DNA of 64,000 bases, taken from the NCBI GenBank assembly GCA_033765345.1, contig JANRIC010000064.1:1-64000 (forward strand). The letters run 5' to 3'. The position numbers and the translations under genes were made by a program. The notes beneath the pieces were generated by a model. The model worked only from the letters and a program-made list of their open reading frames with translations. It ran no database searches and was not told the origin of the DNA. Numbering within the stretch: position 1 is the first letter of the stretch; every line of letters starts with the position of its first letter. This document shows positions 1-9,800 of the stretch, piece by piece. The DNA is from JANRIC01 sp033765345. Its GTDB lineage: Bacteria; Bacteroidota; Bacteroidia; Cytophagales; Microscillaceae.

Positions 1-26
1 GCACGAATAAGGGCGTTTATTCGTGC
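1..26. repeat. Perfect hairpin at the left edge
   Basis: A 10-bp inverted repeat (GCACGAATAA and TTATTCGTGC) surrounds a 6-nt loop. A shorter relative (GCACGA, TCTAT, TCGTGC) lies at about 2183-2199. The element is cut by the window edge, so its full length is unknown. It sits downstream of the minus-strand gene at 146-1162 but has no T-tract that would mark it clearly as its terminator. Confidence 0.5.
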
Positions 27-145
27 ATTCGTGGCAAAATTGATCATCAAGAGAGGAAATTGAATGCACTTATTTTTTATAGAATTATTGTTTGAAAATA
101 CTTGCATGGATCATTCCCACATAAATTGTCAGAGAACCATAAAAT

Positions 146-1162
146 TTAAAACTCCGAAAGATCGGGATTTTCCAGGTAGATGTCTATCTGTGTGCGAATA
201 TCATCTATGCTTAACCAATCTGGATTATTATCGGAAGCATATTCAAAATCATCGGACACTTTTTGTAAATCCTTAAGATGATCTGTTTTTTTGCCTTCCT
301 CCGAAGGAAAAATAACATACATAGACCCTAAATCAAAAGTACGGGCAATTTCGGTCTGATCTATCAAATCCTCTTTGAGCTTTTCGCCCGGCCGAAGTCC
401 AATGACTTTTTGCACACAATCCGGGCAGACAGCTTTAGCCACATCACTAATCCGATATGAGGGGCTTTTGGGAATAAAAATCTCTCCTCCCTGACTATAC
501 TCTATCGCAAAAATCACGGTGGCAGATTCTACCCCAATCGGCACACTGAATCGGGTCATTTGAGGGTGTGTAATGGACAAGACTTCGTTTTTTCTCTCTA
601 CCAAAAAGTGCGGAATCACAGACCCTCGGGTAGCCAGTACATTGCCATAACGTACCAGGGCAAAAATACTATCTCCTGAAAGGCGGCTTTCGGCAGCTTG
701 TAAAAAGAGCTTCTCAGCACAAAGCTTGGATGCTCCGTACAAACTGTTGGGATTCACGGCTTTGTCCGAAGAAAGTGCAATGATTTTTTTGACTTTTTTT
801 TCCTGAGCCGCCTGGATGACATGAGCTGCTCCCAAAACATTGGTTTTGATGAACTCGAGCGGATTTCTTTCGGAAGTATCTACTTGTTTGAGTGCGGCTG
901 CGTGTACGACGATGTCCACCTCGTGAAAAACTTCCCGGCATCGCTCCAAATCGCGTACATCGCCCAGTTGGAATTCCAGTTGAGGAAATTGAGATCGGGG
1001 AAACTTGCGCGACATCAGGTATTGCTTGTATTCATCCCTTGAAAATACAATAATTCGCTCAAAGTGCTTATAATCAGTACAGATTCTTTGTATAAATCGC
1101 TGTCCAAAAGAACCTGTCCCCCCTGTGATGAGTATGGATGTAAACGCACTTAATGAAGTCAT
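146..1162 (-). CDS. pseB: UDP-N-acetylglucosamine 4,6-dehydratase (inverting), PseB type
   Basis: This 338-residue protein is an extended short-chain dehydrogenase. Enzymes of this family use a bound NADP(H) to convert UDP-GlcNAc to a 4-keto-6-deoxy sugar, the first step to pseudaminic acid or related surface-glycan sugars. The Rossmann loop GGTGSFG is at residues 14-20. The PseB-type catalytic block SSDKAVNPNSLYGASK spans residues 131-146, with Asp133, Lys134, Tyr142 and Lys146 in the expected places. The length matches PseB, and there is no membrane region as in the long WbpM/CapD forms. No other sugar-pathway gene is visible; the next pathway gene may lie beyond the left edge. A -7-like TAATTTTG lies about 20 bp before the ATG. 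The family is sure; the exact product (pseudaminate or another 6-deoxy sugar) is inferred. Confidence 0.9.
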   Translation of the reverse strand: MTSLSAFTSILITGGTGSFGQRFIQRICTDYKHFERIIVFSRDEYKQYLMSRKFPRSQFPQLEFQLGDVRDLERCREVFHEVDIVVHAAALKQVDTSERNPLEFIKTNVLGAAHVIQAAQEKKVKKIIALSSDKAVNPNSLYGASKLCAEKLFLQAAESRLSGDSIFALVRYGNVLATRGSVIPHFLVERKNEVLSITHPQMTRFSVPIGVESATVIFAIEYSQGGEIFIPKSPSYRISDVAKAVCPDCVQKVIGLRPGEKLKEDLIDQTEIARTFDLGSMYVIFPSEEGKKTDHLKDLQKVSDDFEYASDNNPDWLSIDDIRTQIDIYLENPDLSEF

Positions 1163-1182
1163 TCCCGCTTTGATAATCTGGA

Positions 1183-1190
1183 CAAAATTA
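1183..1190 (-). promoter_or_regulatory. Bacteroidota -7 element before pseB
   Basis: TAATTTTG on the minus strand fits the TAnnTTTG consensus and lies 20 bp before the ATG at 1162. No TTG is found at the usual spacing, so this is only a candidate. Confidence 0.35.
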
Positions 1191-1294
1191 TAGCAATTAA
1201 ATTAGGATTTTGCCGAATGTAAAAGCTTATTTTCAAATCCTCTGAAATTCAGCCAATAAAATCTTAGAATAAGCCAATCTGATACATTTGAAGT

Positions 1295-2101
1295 CTATTT
1301 TGGCAGACTATTTTTGATCAACTGATAATTTCGATTACTTGGTGCAGTGTTGCAGCCTAGGTTTTTGGCCTGTGCATTGATATCTTCTACCCTACTTGCC
1401 GAACTTGGGTGTGTGCTGAGGAATTGAGGCGGTGCCTGATTATTCCCTTCTTGGAGCATTTTAGCAAAAAAACCCGCCGTGCCATTGCATTGATATTCGG
1501 TATTGGCCAGGTATCGGACAGAGTAGGCATCCGCCTCGGCCTCAAGGTCACGGCTGAATTTAAGCCCGGCTAAGTTACCGGTTAGGCCTCCAAGGATTTG
1601 CTTAAGTTTGCCGGGGTCTTTGCCCAATAAAATACCCAACAAAGTACTTACGCCATATTGTTTGGTCATATTGCGGGTAGAATGCCTTCGGTCGGCGTGG
1701 GCGATTTCGTGCCCCATCACGCCTGCCAGTTCGTCTTCTTGATCCAGGTATTTGATCAATCCGGTATACACATAAATAAAACCTCCTGGAGTGACAAAGG
1801 CATTGAGGGTGCTGTCATCGTGGATGATGCGGACTTCCCAGGAAAATTTATCCTTGTATTGAATTCCCCCAGAGTTCAGAATGCGATCCCGAATCCTACG
1901 GATGTGGGTGTATGCTTCGGGGTATTTTTTTTCATCCAGGAGAGGGTACGTTTTGGGGTCTTTGGCGATTTCGTCCCGAAGTTGCTCACCCAGTTTGATG
2001 TCGTCTTCTACCGTGAAAAGATTCAGGTTTTTAAGCCATTGGGCTTGTATATTTCCCCAGGACAACCCGGAAAAAATGATTAAAAGCATGTACTTTTTCA
2101 T
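1295..2101 (-). CDS. Secreted M48 family zinc metallopeptidase
   Basis: The 268-residue protein starts with a Sec signal peptide (hydrophobic core at residues 4-16, likely cut after Ala20). The zinc motif HEIAH is at residues 131-135. The third ligand lies in the DLEAEAD motif around residues 185-191. The fold from about residue 35 to 240 matches the soluble M48 (BepA/LoiP-like) group, which acts in the periplasm on misfolded outer-membrane proteins. There is no TPR tail as in BepA, so it is a compact version. The specific substrate is unknown. A 132-bp gap separates it from pseB downstream on the same strand. No convincing promoter was seen upstream, where the sequence runs into the repeat region. 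Confidence 0.9.
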   Translation of the reverse strand: MKKYMLLIIFSGLSWGNIQAQWLKNLNLFTVEDDIKLGEQLRDEIAKDPKTYPLLDEKKYPEAYTHIRRIRDRILNSGGIQYKDKFSWEVRIIHDDSTLNAFVTPGGFIYVYTGLIKYLDQEDELAGVMGHEIAHADRRHSTRNMTKQYGVSTLLGILLGKDPGKLKQILGGLTGNLAGLKFSRDLEAEADAYSVRYLANTEYQCNGTAGFFAKMLQEGNNQAPPQFLSTHPSSASRVEDINAQAKNLGCNTAPSNRNYQLIKNSLPK

Positions 2102-2245
2102 AAAAAATTAATTTTTTGGTCTAAGCGTTGGTCTTTGGGCAGTAGATTTAGTTTTTGGCCAAGGCTCAACAAGCAATACGCACGATCTATTCGTGCAAAA
2201 ATAACGATCTCAGGTCAATTTGCATGTAAATTGGATGTTAATGTG
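2102..2245. other. Spacer between M48 gene and heptamer repeats
   Basis: A short AT-rich region with a small hairpin at 2183-2199. No gene or clear promoter is seen. Confidence 0.4.
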
Positions 2246-2683
2246 GGGAGTCAGGTGTTGGGAGTCAGGTGTCGGGTGTCAGGTGTTGGGTGTCAGGTGT
2301 TGGGAGTCAGGTGTCGGGAGTCAGGTGTCGGGTGTCAGGTGTCGGGTGTCAGGAGCGGGGTGTCGGGAGGGGCTTTGTAGGGTGCAAGTAGGGCTTTGTA
2401 GGATGTAAACAGGGCTTTGTAGGATGTAAACAGGGCTTTGTAGGATGTAAACAGGGCTTTGTAGGATGTAAACAGGGCTTTGTAGGATGTAAACAGGGCT
2501 TTGTAGGATGTAAACAGGGCTTTGTAGGATGCAAGTAGGGCTTTGTAGGATGTAAACAGGGCTTTGTAGGATGTAAACAGGGCTTTGTAGGATGTAAACA
2601 GGGCTTTGTAGGATGTAAGTTTGCACACCCGACACCCGACTCCTCGCTCCAGACACCCGACTCCTCGCCCCCGACACCTGACT
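2246..2683. repeat. Composite heptamer / 21-bp tandem repeat with inverted flanks
   Basis: The left flank (2246-2364) is 17 consecutive heptamers of the form RGGNGTY (GGGAGTC, AGGTGTT, GGGTGTC and similar; one, AGGAGCG, is off-pattern). The centre (2369-2620) is exactly 12 copies of a 21-bp unit, consensus AGGGCTTTGTAGGATGTAAAC; copies 1, 8 and 12 vary at the end. The right flank (2628-2683) is eight heptamers in the reverse-complement sense (CCCGACA, CCCGACT and similar). The whole block can fold with flank paired to flank. It ends about 15 bp from the stop codon of the alpha/beta hydrolase gene. Because 21 is a multiple of 3 and the unit lacks stops in several frames, it creates long false reading frames on both strands. 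Confidence 0.95.
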
Positions 2684-2698
2684 CTTCAAAAGCCAAAT

Positions 2699-3463
2699 TT
2701 ATTTGCTTAAAAAAGCTTGTACTGCTGTATAGAATGCTTCGGGTTGTTCGGCGTGCAGCCAATGTCCGGCATTGTGGATGCTCACAAGATTTGAATGTGG
2801 GAAGTGCTTTTGAATGAGTGGCAGGTCTTGGTCGAGGATATAATTGGACTTGTCACCTTTTAGAAAAAGCGTATCTCCTTCAAAAAAGGCATTTTCGGGC
2901 AGAGCTTCCCCTACAGACTCGATCTGAGCTTTGATGACCTCGAGATTTACTTTCCAGGAAAATGCCCCATTATCATCCCTTTGCAGGTTTTTGAGGATAA
3001 ACTGCCGCGTGCCAAAGTCGGGGATGTATTGCGCCAATGCCTGATCTACTTCCTGGCGAGCACTAAGATTGGCGATGCCAATTACATCCATAGCGTGCAA
3101 AATTTGATCGTGATGTACGGGATAGGCTTTGGGTGCAATATCGGCGACGAGCAACCTGTCTACGATATCGGGGAATTGTGTAGCAAAAAACATGGCGGTT
3201 TTTCCGCCCATGGAGTGCCCCAGCAGGATGATCTGATCCAAAGAATGCTCTTGGATAAACTCGTGGAGGTCTTCTGCCATGGCTTCATAGCTCCATGTGT
3301 CACTCCAGGGAGATTTGCCATGGTTGCGCTGGTCTAGCAGAAATACCCGGTAGTTTTCGGCGAATTTTTTACCGAGTGTAGCCCAGTTATCCAGGGAGCC
3401 AAGCAGCCCGTGTAGGATGATAAAAGCCTGTCCTTGGCCAGATTCTTTGTAATTGAGTTGCAT
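2699..3463 (-). CDS. Alpha/beta hydrolase, YbfF-like esterase
   Basis: A 254-residue cytosolic alpha/beta hydrolase. The nucleophile elbow GHSMGG is at residues 82-87 (Ser84), the acid is probably Asp204 in LKGDKS, and the base is His234 in NAGHWLH. The oxyanion segment LHGLLGS (17-23) and the DQRNHGKS motif (44-51) are typical of the YbfF acyl-ester hydrolase group. The substrate cannot be told from sequence. Its start lies 18 bp after the stop codon of the upstream minus-strand gene, so the two are probably cotranscribed from the promoter at 4439-4469. Its stop codon lies next to the composite repeat. Confidence 0.88.
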   Translation of the reverse strand: MQLNYKESGQGQAFIILHGLLGSLDNWATLGKKFAENYRVFLLDQRNHGKSPWSDTWSYEAMAEDLHEFIQEHSLDQIILLGHSMGGKTAMFFATQFPDIVDRLLVADIAPKAYPVHHDQILHAMDVIGIANLSARQEVDQALAQYIPDFGTRQFILKNLQRDDNGAFSWKVNLEVIKAQIESVGEALPENAFFEGDTLFLKGDKSNYILDQDLPLIQKHFPHSNLVSIHNAGHWLHAEQPEAFYTAVQAFLSK

Positions 3464-3481
3464 AGAATAAGTGTGTGAAAT

Positions 3482-4420
3482 TTATGCGGGATTGTTTATT
3501 TTTTTGAGGATGACGTGTTCTTTGAGACCTTTGAGCATTTTGAAAATATCTGTTATTTCCTGACTTTTGGTGGCATCATACGCAAGAGATACGCTGTATT
3601 GGTTTTGCCAAAGCGTGATAAAATACCAATGACGGCCGGCAATATAGACTCCATATAAAACGTGGTCGCTTTGATTCTCCTGCTGTGTGATTAACATAGC
3701 GATTAACAATTGTCCCAGCGGATTTTTGCTACTTGTTAGCTCTGGTTTGTATTCATGAAGACAAAATATAGGGGCTTGAGGTTCTATTTTTCCATAAGAA
3801 ATCATACAATCCACCTTACCCGAAACGCTTATCTCGCCCTCTTTGAGTGAATGGAGTGTACCGGACATTTCCATCTCGAAAAAGGGTCTTGAGCTTTCTG
3901 TATTAAAATCTACTAGAAGCAGCATAGGGCTGATAAAACTCATTTTCAAATCTTCTTCGCGCCAGGTGTCTATATGTTGAATAAGGAAGCTTTTCATCCA
4001 ATCTAGGCGTTTTTGCTCTTCCTCAGAGACCAGCACATCCATATTTTGCCATTTGACCAATTCAGGGTGGTTGCTGATACGAGTGAGCCCGAAATGTTGT
4101 TCAACCTGCTCAAAATTCCATTTGTTAAATGATTTCATAAAGATTTTAAAATCGTCGAAAGTTTCTTGAAATAATCTTTCTTGGTTTTCTTTCTCCAGCC
4201 AAAGGTCTTTAAAATAATCTAAAACCGAAAGATAAACATTCGGATAATTTTCTATGAAAAAAGCTATTTCTTCGCTGGAAAATCTCAAAAAATTTGGAGG
4301 CAAGGTATCTTCATTCAAAGCATAAAGCAACTCCAGAATGCGTGTAAATTTCTGTTCGGGGCTTAGTTCTCGAAATAGTGCCTCAGAGGGATGGTATGTA
4401 GGTACGATTATTTTTTCCAT
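3482..4420 (-). CDS. Uncharacterised protein with PD-(D/E)XK nuclease-like core
   Basis: The open frame extends up to 4495, but a good promoter (4439-4469) lies inside that extension, so the ATG at 4418-4420 is preferred; it has AGGAA a few bases upstream. The product is about 312 residues. Its C-terminal half shows an order typical of the PD-(D/E)XK fold: Asp in GKVDCMIS, then Glu-x-Lys in FCLHEYKPE, then a conserved Gln-rich helix (LGQLLIAMLITQQEN). The N-terminal half is helical and charged, with no domain I recognise. No methylase or restriction partner is nearby, so a defence role is not supported. It probably forms an operon with the alpha/beta hydrolase. The function is not known; the fold is an inference from the motif. 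Confidence 0.7.
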   Translation of the reverse strand: MEKIIVPTYHPSEALFRELSPEQKFTRILELLYALNEDTLPPNFLRFSSEEIAFFIENYPNVYLSVLDYFKDLWLEKENQERLFQETFDDFKIFMKSFNKWNFEQVEQHFGLTRISNHPELVKWQNMDVLVSEEEQKRLDWMKSFLIQHIDTWREEDLKMSFISPMLLLVDFNTESSRPFFEMEMSGTLHSLKEGEISVSGKVDCMISYGKIEPQAPIFCLHEYKPELTSSKNPLGQLLIAMLITQQENQSDHVLYGVYIAGRHWYFITLWQNQYSVSLAYDATKSQEITDIFKMLKGLKEHVILKKINNPA

Positions 4421-4438
4421 GGATTCCTGTCTTTTGAT

Positions 4439-4469
4439 CAAAGATAAGCGAATTTTGATTGAATTCAAA
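4439..4469 (-). promoter_or_regulatory. Bacteroidota sigma-70 type promoter
   Basis: On the minus strand TTTG (4466-4469) is followed by exactly 19 bp and then TATCTTTG (4439-4446), matching the Bacteroidota -33/-7 pattern. It precedes the ATG at 4420 by 18 bp, which fixes the preferred start of that gene and suggests transcription of both minus-strand genes below it. Confidence 0.7.
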
Positions 4470-4569
4470 CGTACCGGAATTAACAATCTCTTCATCTTTC
4501 TTTCCCAGGCTTTTGTATAATTTCAGATTAATATTGTAGACAGGTTTATCAATTTAAAACAGAAAATCT

Positions 4570-5898
4570 ATGAGTCAAAAATTTATTGTGGTGTTCGTAT
4601 CTGTACTTTTTAATGGATTACAAATTTTAGCACAGCGTAATTTGCTTCAGTCCGGTCCTATGGTCGGATATTCTGCCATGAAGGAGGTAGGGCTTTGGGT
4701 GCAGACTACTGAAAGTGCCACGGTGTATTTTATTTATTTTGACAAGGAAAACCCTGTCCAAAGATTTAAGACATCTTCCTTGATTACTGTAAAGGAAAAT
4801 GCCTTTGTAGCCCAGATCATTGCAGAGGTACAGCCCAGCAAAAAGTATCAATATGAGCTTTACATCAATGGCAAAAAAATAAATCGCCCTTATCCTCTGG
4901 AGTTTCAAAGTCAGATTTTGTGGCGTTGGAGAGCTGAACCGCCCAGTTTCAAATTTGCCTTTGGAAGTTGCAATTATGTAAATGAAATAGAAGTAGACAG
5001 GGCAGGAGCACCTTATGGAAATGATTTTCAAATTTATACTTCTATATTGAATCGGAAGCCGGATTTTATGATCTGGGGAGGAGATAATATTTATTTGCGT
5101 GAGGTTGATTGGGATACGCGTACGGGTATTTTACATCGCAACACCCATACACGCAGTTTTCCGGGTTTACAAGCCTTGTTGGCATCTGTACATCATTATG
5201 CCATCTGGGATGACCATGACTTCGGCCCTAATGACGCAGACAGAAGCTATACTTTAAAAAGAAATACCCTGGAAGCTTTTAAATTATTCTGGATGAACCC
5301 AAGTTATACTTTTGAGAATGAAGGCATTACGGGGAGTTTTGTTTGGGGAGATGCGGAGTTTTTTTTAATGGACGACCGATATTTCAGAAGCCCCAATAAC
5401 AGCAATTTCGGTGAAGTAGCTTTTTTTGGTGAAAAACAAGTCCAATGGCTGCTTGATGCGCTTAAGTCGAGTATCGCTACTTTCAAGTTTGTAGTATGCG
5501 GCGGTCAGATAATCAATACAGAACCTCACCATGAAAATTACGCCAAATATCAAACAGAACGCCAGAGGCTCCTTCAGGCAATTCAGTCTGAAAATATCCC
5601 AGGAGTGCTTTTTTTGACAGGAGACCGGCATTATACAGAATTGTCTAAAATGGAGCGTGCAGGAAGTTATCCATTGTACGATTTTACAGTTTCCCCCCTG
5701 ACTTCGGGCGCGTCGGGTGAGCGATATATAGACGAAAAGAATCAATGGCGAGTCCCTGGTACATACTTTGGCAACCGTAACTTCTGTATTTTTGAAATAT
5801 CCGGTAAAAGTAAAGCTCGCGTGCTGAAAGCAACTGTATTTGACACACATGGAAAAGAAATCTGGACAAGAGAAATCTCCGAAAATGAGTTAAAATAA
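4570..5898 (+). CDS. PhoD-like metallophosphatase, secreted
   Basis: A 442-residue protein with a signal peptide (cleaved near LAQ, residue 22), a short N-terminal beta domain (residues 25-115) and a PhoD-type metallophosphatase domain. Visible metal-site motifs are FGSC (131-134), GGDN (170-173), WDDHDFG (213-219) and GDRH (351-354). The family hydrolyses phosphodiesters or monoesters outside the inner membrane with Fe/Ca or similar metals. A GDPD-type phosphodiesterase lies next to it in the convergent orientation, which suggests a local phosphate or phospholipid salvage theme, but shared regulation is not shown. Substrate is unknown. Confidence 0.9.
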   Translation: MSQKFIVVFVSVLFNGLQILAQRNLLQSGPMVGYSAMKEVGLWVQTTESATVYFIYFDKENPVQRFKTSSLITVKENAFVAQIIAEVQPSKKYQYELYINGKKINRPYPLEFQSQILWRWRAEPPSFKFAFGSCNYVNEIEVDRAGAPYGNDFQIYTSILNRKPDFMIWGGDNIYLREVDWDTRTGILHRNTHTRSFPGLQALLASVHHYAIWDDHDFGPNDADRSYTLKRNTLEAFKLFWMNPSYTFENEGITGSFVWGDAEFFLMDDRYFRSPNNSNFGEVAFFGEKQVQWLLDALKSSIATFKFVVCGGQIINTEPHHENYAKYQTERQRLLQAIQSENIPGVLFLTGDRHYTELSKMERAGSYPLYDFTVSPLTSGASGERYIDEKNQWRVPGTYFGNRNFCIFEISGKSKARVLKATVFDTHGKEIWTREISENELK

Positions 5899-5936
5899 TC
5901 TATTTTGAGGAAGGCTGATAAGCATAAGAATTTATC

Positions 5937-6806
5937 TCAATTACAAAATATTGCTGCCACTTCCACCGGAAAATCACTGATCAGGATATCCAGATGGTTT
6001 TTCTGCACCAGTTCCTTGTAAAAATCTTCGGGCAGAGGGTTGGTGTATTTATTTTTATGTTCGCTTACATCAGTCATCAGAGGAATGTTGTTTTTTTCTA
6101 TTTCTAAGATTAGGGATAAGGGAGTATTGGAAGAAATATAAGCAATCAGGTTTTCAAAGGGTATGCCAAGTGTCAGAACATTTTTCCAGGCTTTCTCATC
6201 AGGAATCAATACAGAAATCATGCAGTCGGGAGCCAGTTGATAAACCAACCGACTATGTTCATCTTTAAAGGTTAGAATTATTACTTGAGACTCCATGTCG
6301 TGTTTTTTAATGGCTAAGATGACTTTTTCCCAGATGTTTGCTTTTACATCTAGCATGAATACTACATTTTTATTCTTGGCAAAGCTAAGAACACTGTCAA
6401 AAGTAGGGATACTTTCGGAGGTAATTTCTCCTGACTGATTTTTTAAAAAAAGTGATTTTAAATAATCATCAGAGGCTTCTGCAATTTTACCCTGCCCATT
6501 GCTACATCGTTGTAGAGAATCATCGTGAAAAACATACAGATTGCCCCCTCGGTTTACTTTAATATCCAACTCAAGAATCACAGGTAGATCACAGGCATTT
6601 TGCAGGGTGTAATTAAAGGCGGCTAAACTATTTTCGGGCAATTGTGCATAAAAACCTCCCCGATGCCCCGTAATCAGTGGTTTTGAGCCTTGCAGATGTA
6701 CAAGTTTGTGGATGTCAGGTTGGTAGTCTTGTGCATTGATGAGCGAGTAGATACCTATACCATAAACAAGAAGCACAGTGAAGAATAGAGGTTTTGTTGA
6801 ATTCAT
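5937..6806 (-). CDS. Glycerophosphodiester phosphodiesterase family protein
   Basis: A 289-residue GDPD-fold protein with an N-terminal signal or anchor segment (residues 7-24). The family signature is clear: GHRGG (47-51), PENS (57-60), ELD (79-81) and HDD (94-96), which carry the general acid/base histidines and metal ligands. Family members cut glycerophosphodiesters into glycerol-3-phosphate and an alcohol; the location here is periplasmic or lipid-anchored. It is convergent with the PhoD-like gene (38 bp apart) and starts just after the terminator of the TonB receptor gene. Confidence 0.88.
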   Translation of the reverse strand: MNSTKPLFFTVLLVYGIGIYSLINAQDYQPDIHKLVHLQGSKPLITGHRGGFYAQLPENSLAAFNYTLQNACDLPVILELDIKVNRGGNLYVFHDDSLQRCSNGQGKIAEASDDYLKSLFLKNQSGEITSESIPTFDSVLSFAKNKNVVFMLDVKANIWEKVILAIKKHDMESQVIILTFKDEHSRLVYQLAPDCMISVLIPDEKAWKNVLTLGIPFENLIAYISSNTPLSLILEIEKNNIPLMTDVSEHKNKYTNPLPEDFYKELVQKNHLDILISDFPVEVAAIFCN

Positions 6807-6818
6807 AGCATAAAGATA

Positions 6819-6849
6819 AAAAAAGCATCCGAATAACTCGGATGCTTTG
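6819..6849 (-). terminator. Rho-independent terminator of the Oar-like receptor gene
   Basis: On the minus strand an 11-bp perfect stem (AAAGCATCCGA / TCGGATGCTTT, loop of five) is followed by a run of T. It begins about 20 bp past the receptor stop codon and ends 13 bp before the GDPD start codon. Confidence 0.85.
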
Positions 6850-6869
6850 TAATCAGAAAATAATCAATC

Positions 6870-9800
6870 TTAGTTAAAATTATAACGGATACTTAGCTGT
6901 GCTTGCCACACATTATCCACATTGATACTCTTTCTGAAAGAATCTCTCAATAGGATAGTTTCACCGTTTACTACCTGAGTAGCCAATCTAAATATCGGCT
7001 GCCCGTCTGCATTTACACTTCTAAAACCTAATGGAGTAGTAGACGTACTTACCTGAGATACCCCCCATTTGTTGTTCAGCATATTTCCTACATTTAGAAT
7101 ATCTGCTCTTAACTGGATACCATTGGTAGTTTTGCCAATTTTAATGGTAAACTCTCTGGCAACGGTAAAGTTCAGACGAGTCAACCAAGGGAAAGCACCA
7201 CCATTACGTTCGGCATACTGACCACGACGCTCTTTCAAATAATCATTGTTATTTATAAAAATTTCAAGAGCCTCTTGTTGTTGCTGAGGTGTAAAGGTTT
7301 TACCACCTGCACTAAATTGTTCAAAAATAATATCGGAAGCCGCAGAGGGAACAAAGATGAGATCATTATTTTGTCCGTCACTATTTAAATCACCTCCATA
7401 GATGTAGGAAATTTTACCCCCACTGTTGGATACAAGACCTAAAGAAAGTGTCAAAGAACCTCCAATTTTATTGGTGTAATTGATTCGGTAATTCAAGAAA
7501 CCTACAATTCTGTGTCTTAGGTCATTATCAGCAAAAGATACGTCCAGATAGTTTTGACCAGTAGTAGTCGGCATATTTGCCTGTACAGTACTACCTACAG
7601 ATTGTAAATCTCTGGCTCTTCCGTAAGTATAAGCGATAAATCCACCAAATCCTGCCTGAGTGGTTTTTTCCAGTTTAGCAGTGAGTGTATAAGCACTTCC
7701 ATCACTGGTATTTCTCAAAACAAATACGTTGGTTACTTGTGGGTTAATAAAACGAGGACCGGTAGAACCTGGGTTAGAAGCGGGATATCTGTAACGGTTA
7801 TCGGGTCCAGTAAAAGTTCTGTCAGGAATTGCTAAGTTTGCATCGATATAACGTAACCCCTGAAGAGTTTTGTTGTAAATAACTTCAGCAGTAGCAATCA
7901 AGCCCCAAGGAAGTTTGTAATCAACCGCAACGTTTGTTTTCCAAACCAAAGGATATTTCAACTCGCTATCCGTAGCATTGACTACATAAGGAGGAAGTGT
8001 AGCAATATCAGGGTTTTCTGCGGGTGCAAATTCAGACGGGTCTAGTCGGAAAGGATAAGCCGTAGTATTTGTAACGTTAATAAGCCCAGTATTTACCCCA
8101 TTGTTACCCAATTGGTTAGACACCAATACTTGTGGGATACGAGATACAAAGAAACCTGAACCTCCTCTTAGTTGCAGAGACTTGTCTCCTTTGATGTCAA
8201 AGTTAAATCCGATTCTTGGAGAAATAAGCAAGCGTGTTCTTGGAAAAGTCCCGGTGCTAATATCATAATCTTCATTGATTTGGTTGATAAATACCAAAGT
8301 ATCTACCACAGGATTATTAAAGTCAGCTGCAGTTTCATCGTTATAATCAAAAATATCAAATCTCAAACCCCCAGTAAGTACAAATTTTGGGGAGAGTTGG
8401 TATTCATCTTGGATGTATGCACTGTAAGTAGCCACTTTCAATACCTGCAAAGGATCTGCTCCGCCAGGTAGACGAGAGTAGCGCAAGTTGTAACGGGCTA
8501 AGGGTACAGGAGAAACCGGATTATTGGGATTATCCAAGAAATCCTGTGCAGCAGTAAAGAAATCTTGTACTGAGTTATATACATACACTCCATTGGAAGA
8601 TGGGAAGAATACGTTGTTAGATTTATAGTATTCGTAGGCTACCCCTGCTGTAATGGTGTGTTTTCCAGCAAAATAAGTAAAATTATCTGTTACATTGAAA
8701 GTAGAATAATTCAACTTATTACCTGGAGTAAACGGATCAAATCCAATAGAAGTATATGTAGTACTTCCTGACAAAATATCAACTGTTGGGAAAACATCCG
8801 TTAGAGTTTTTCTGTCTTCAATTTGTTTATTATAAGTAACAATCAAAGTATTCGCTATTTTACCTCCGAAGGTAGAGTTTAGCTCTCCTGAAATAGATCG
8901 GGTATTATCCTGGATAATATATCCAGTATTTTTTGGCGAAATCGCATCAGGAAGATTGGTTCTGTTACCAAAACCTGCTGTATTACTACTATTACTATTA
9001 CTTATATTGATTTCTGCCTCAGAATCGTGGTGAGAATAACGAATTGCCAGCTTATGGTTTTGATTGATGTTATAATCCAAACGAGCCAAATATTTTTCAC
9101 TAGTTATACCATTGTTATATCCATCTAAAGCGCCTAAATCACGGTTAAAATTCTCCTTGAGAAATTTACTCAATGTATCTAGGTCTGCTTCTGTAGTGCG
9201 AGATACGTTTCCAGTAGCCCCTGGACGATTCAAAACCCACTCTAAGGCAGGGTTACTGCTCTCAAAACGCTCTACATTAACGAAGAAAAACAGCTTATTC
9301 TTGATAATTGGTCCGGCAAGACGAGCACCTAAAGTGTTTTCATCAATCACAACATTAGGAATATTGATTCCGTCAGCTTTACGACCTGTCAGGTTGGTAT
9401 TTCGGAAAAAAGAATAAACAGACCCTTGAAAAGTGTTTGTACCTGAGCGAGTTACAGCATTGATACTTGCTCCGGCAAAACCTGTTTGACGTACGTCAAA
9501 AGGAGCAATGTTCAACTGAATCTCATCCAAGGCATCCAAAGATACCGCAGTAGTACCTGTACGACCACCTGCTTGTGCAGAAGTACCCAAACCGAATCCA
9601 TTGTTAAATACAGCACCATCAATGGTGAAATTGTTAAAACGAGCATCCTGTCCAGCAAATGAACGACCATTACCAAAGGCATTGTAGGTCAAGATATCAT
9701 TTACTGTACGGCCGATAGTGGGGATGGCATTAATACTTTGATTGTTATATGAGGCAGCAGCACCGGTTCTATCAGAGCTGAATACGTCATTTCTAACTGC

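Noticed and set aside
64..276. 70-residue plus-strand frame at the left edge
   Set aside because: Largely antisense to the end of pseB and without ribosome-binding site or homology character.
2369..2620. CRISPR array
   Set aside because: The 21-bp units are directly adjacent with no spacers and no cas genes.
2220..2762. Long overlapping reading frames on both strands over the repeat block
   Set aside because: They arise because the 21-bp unit has a length divisible by three and lacks stops; the peptides are simple repeats (TSYKALF, HPTKPCL, YILQSPV).
3482..4420. Restriction-modification system
   Set aside because: A single nuclease-like protein without methylase or specificity subunit; neighbours are housekeeping.
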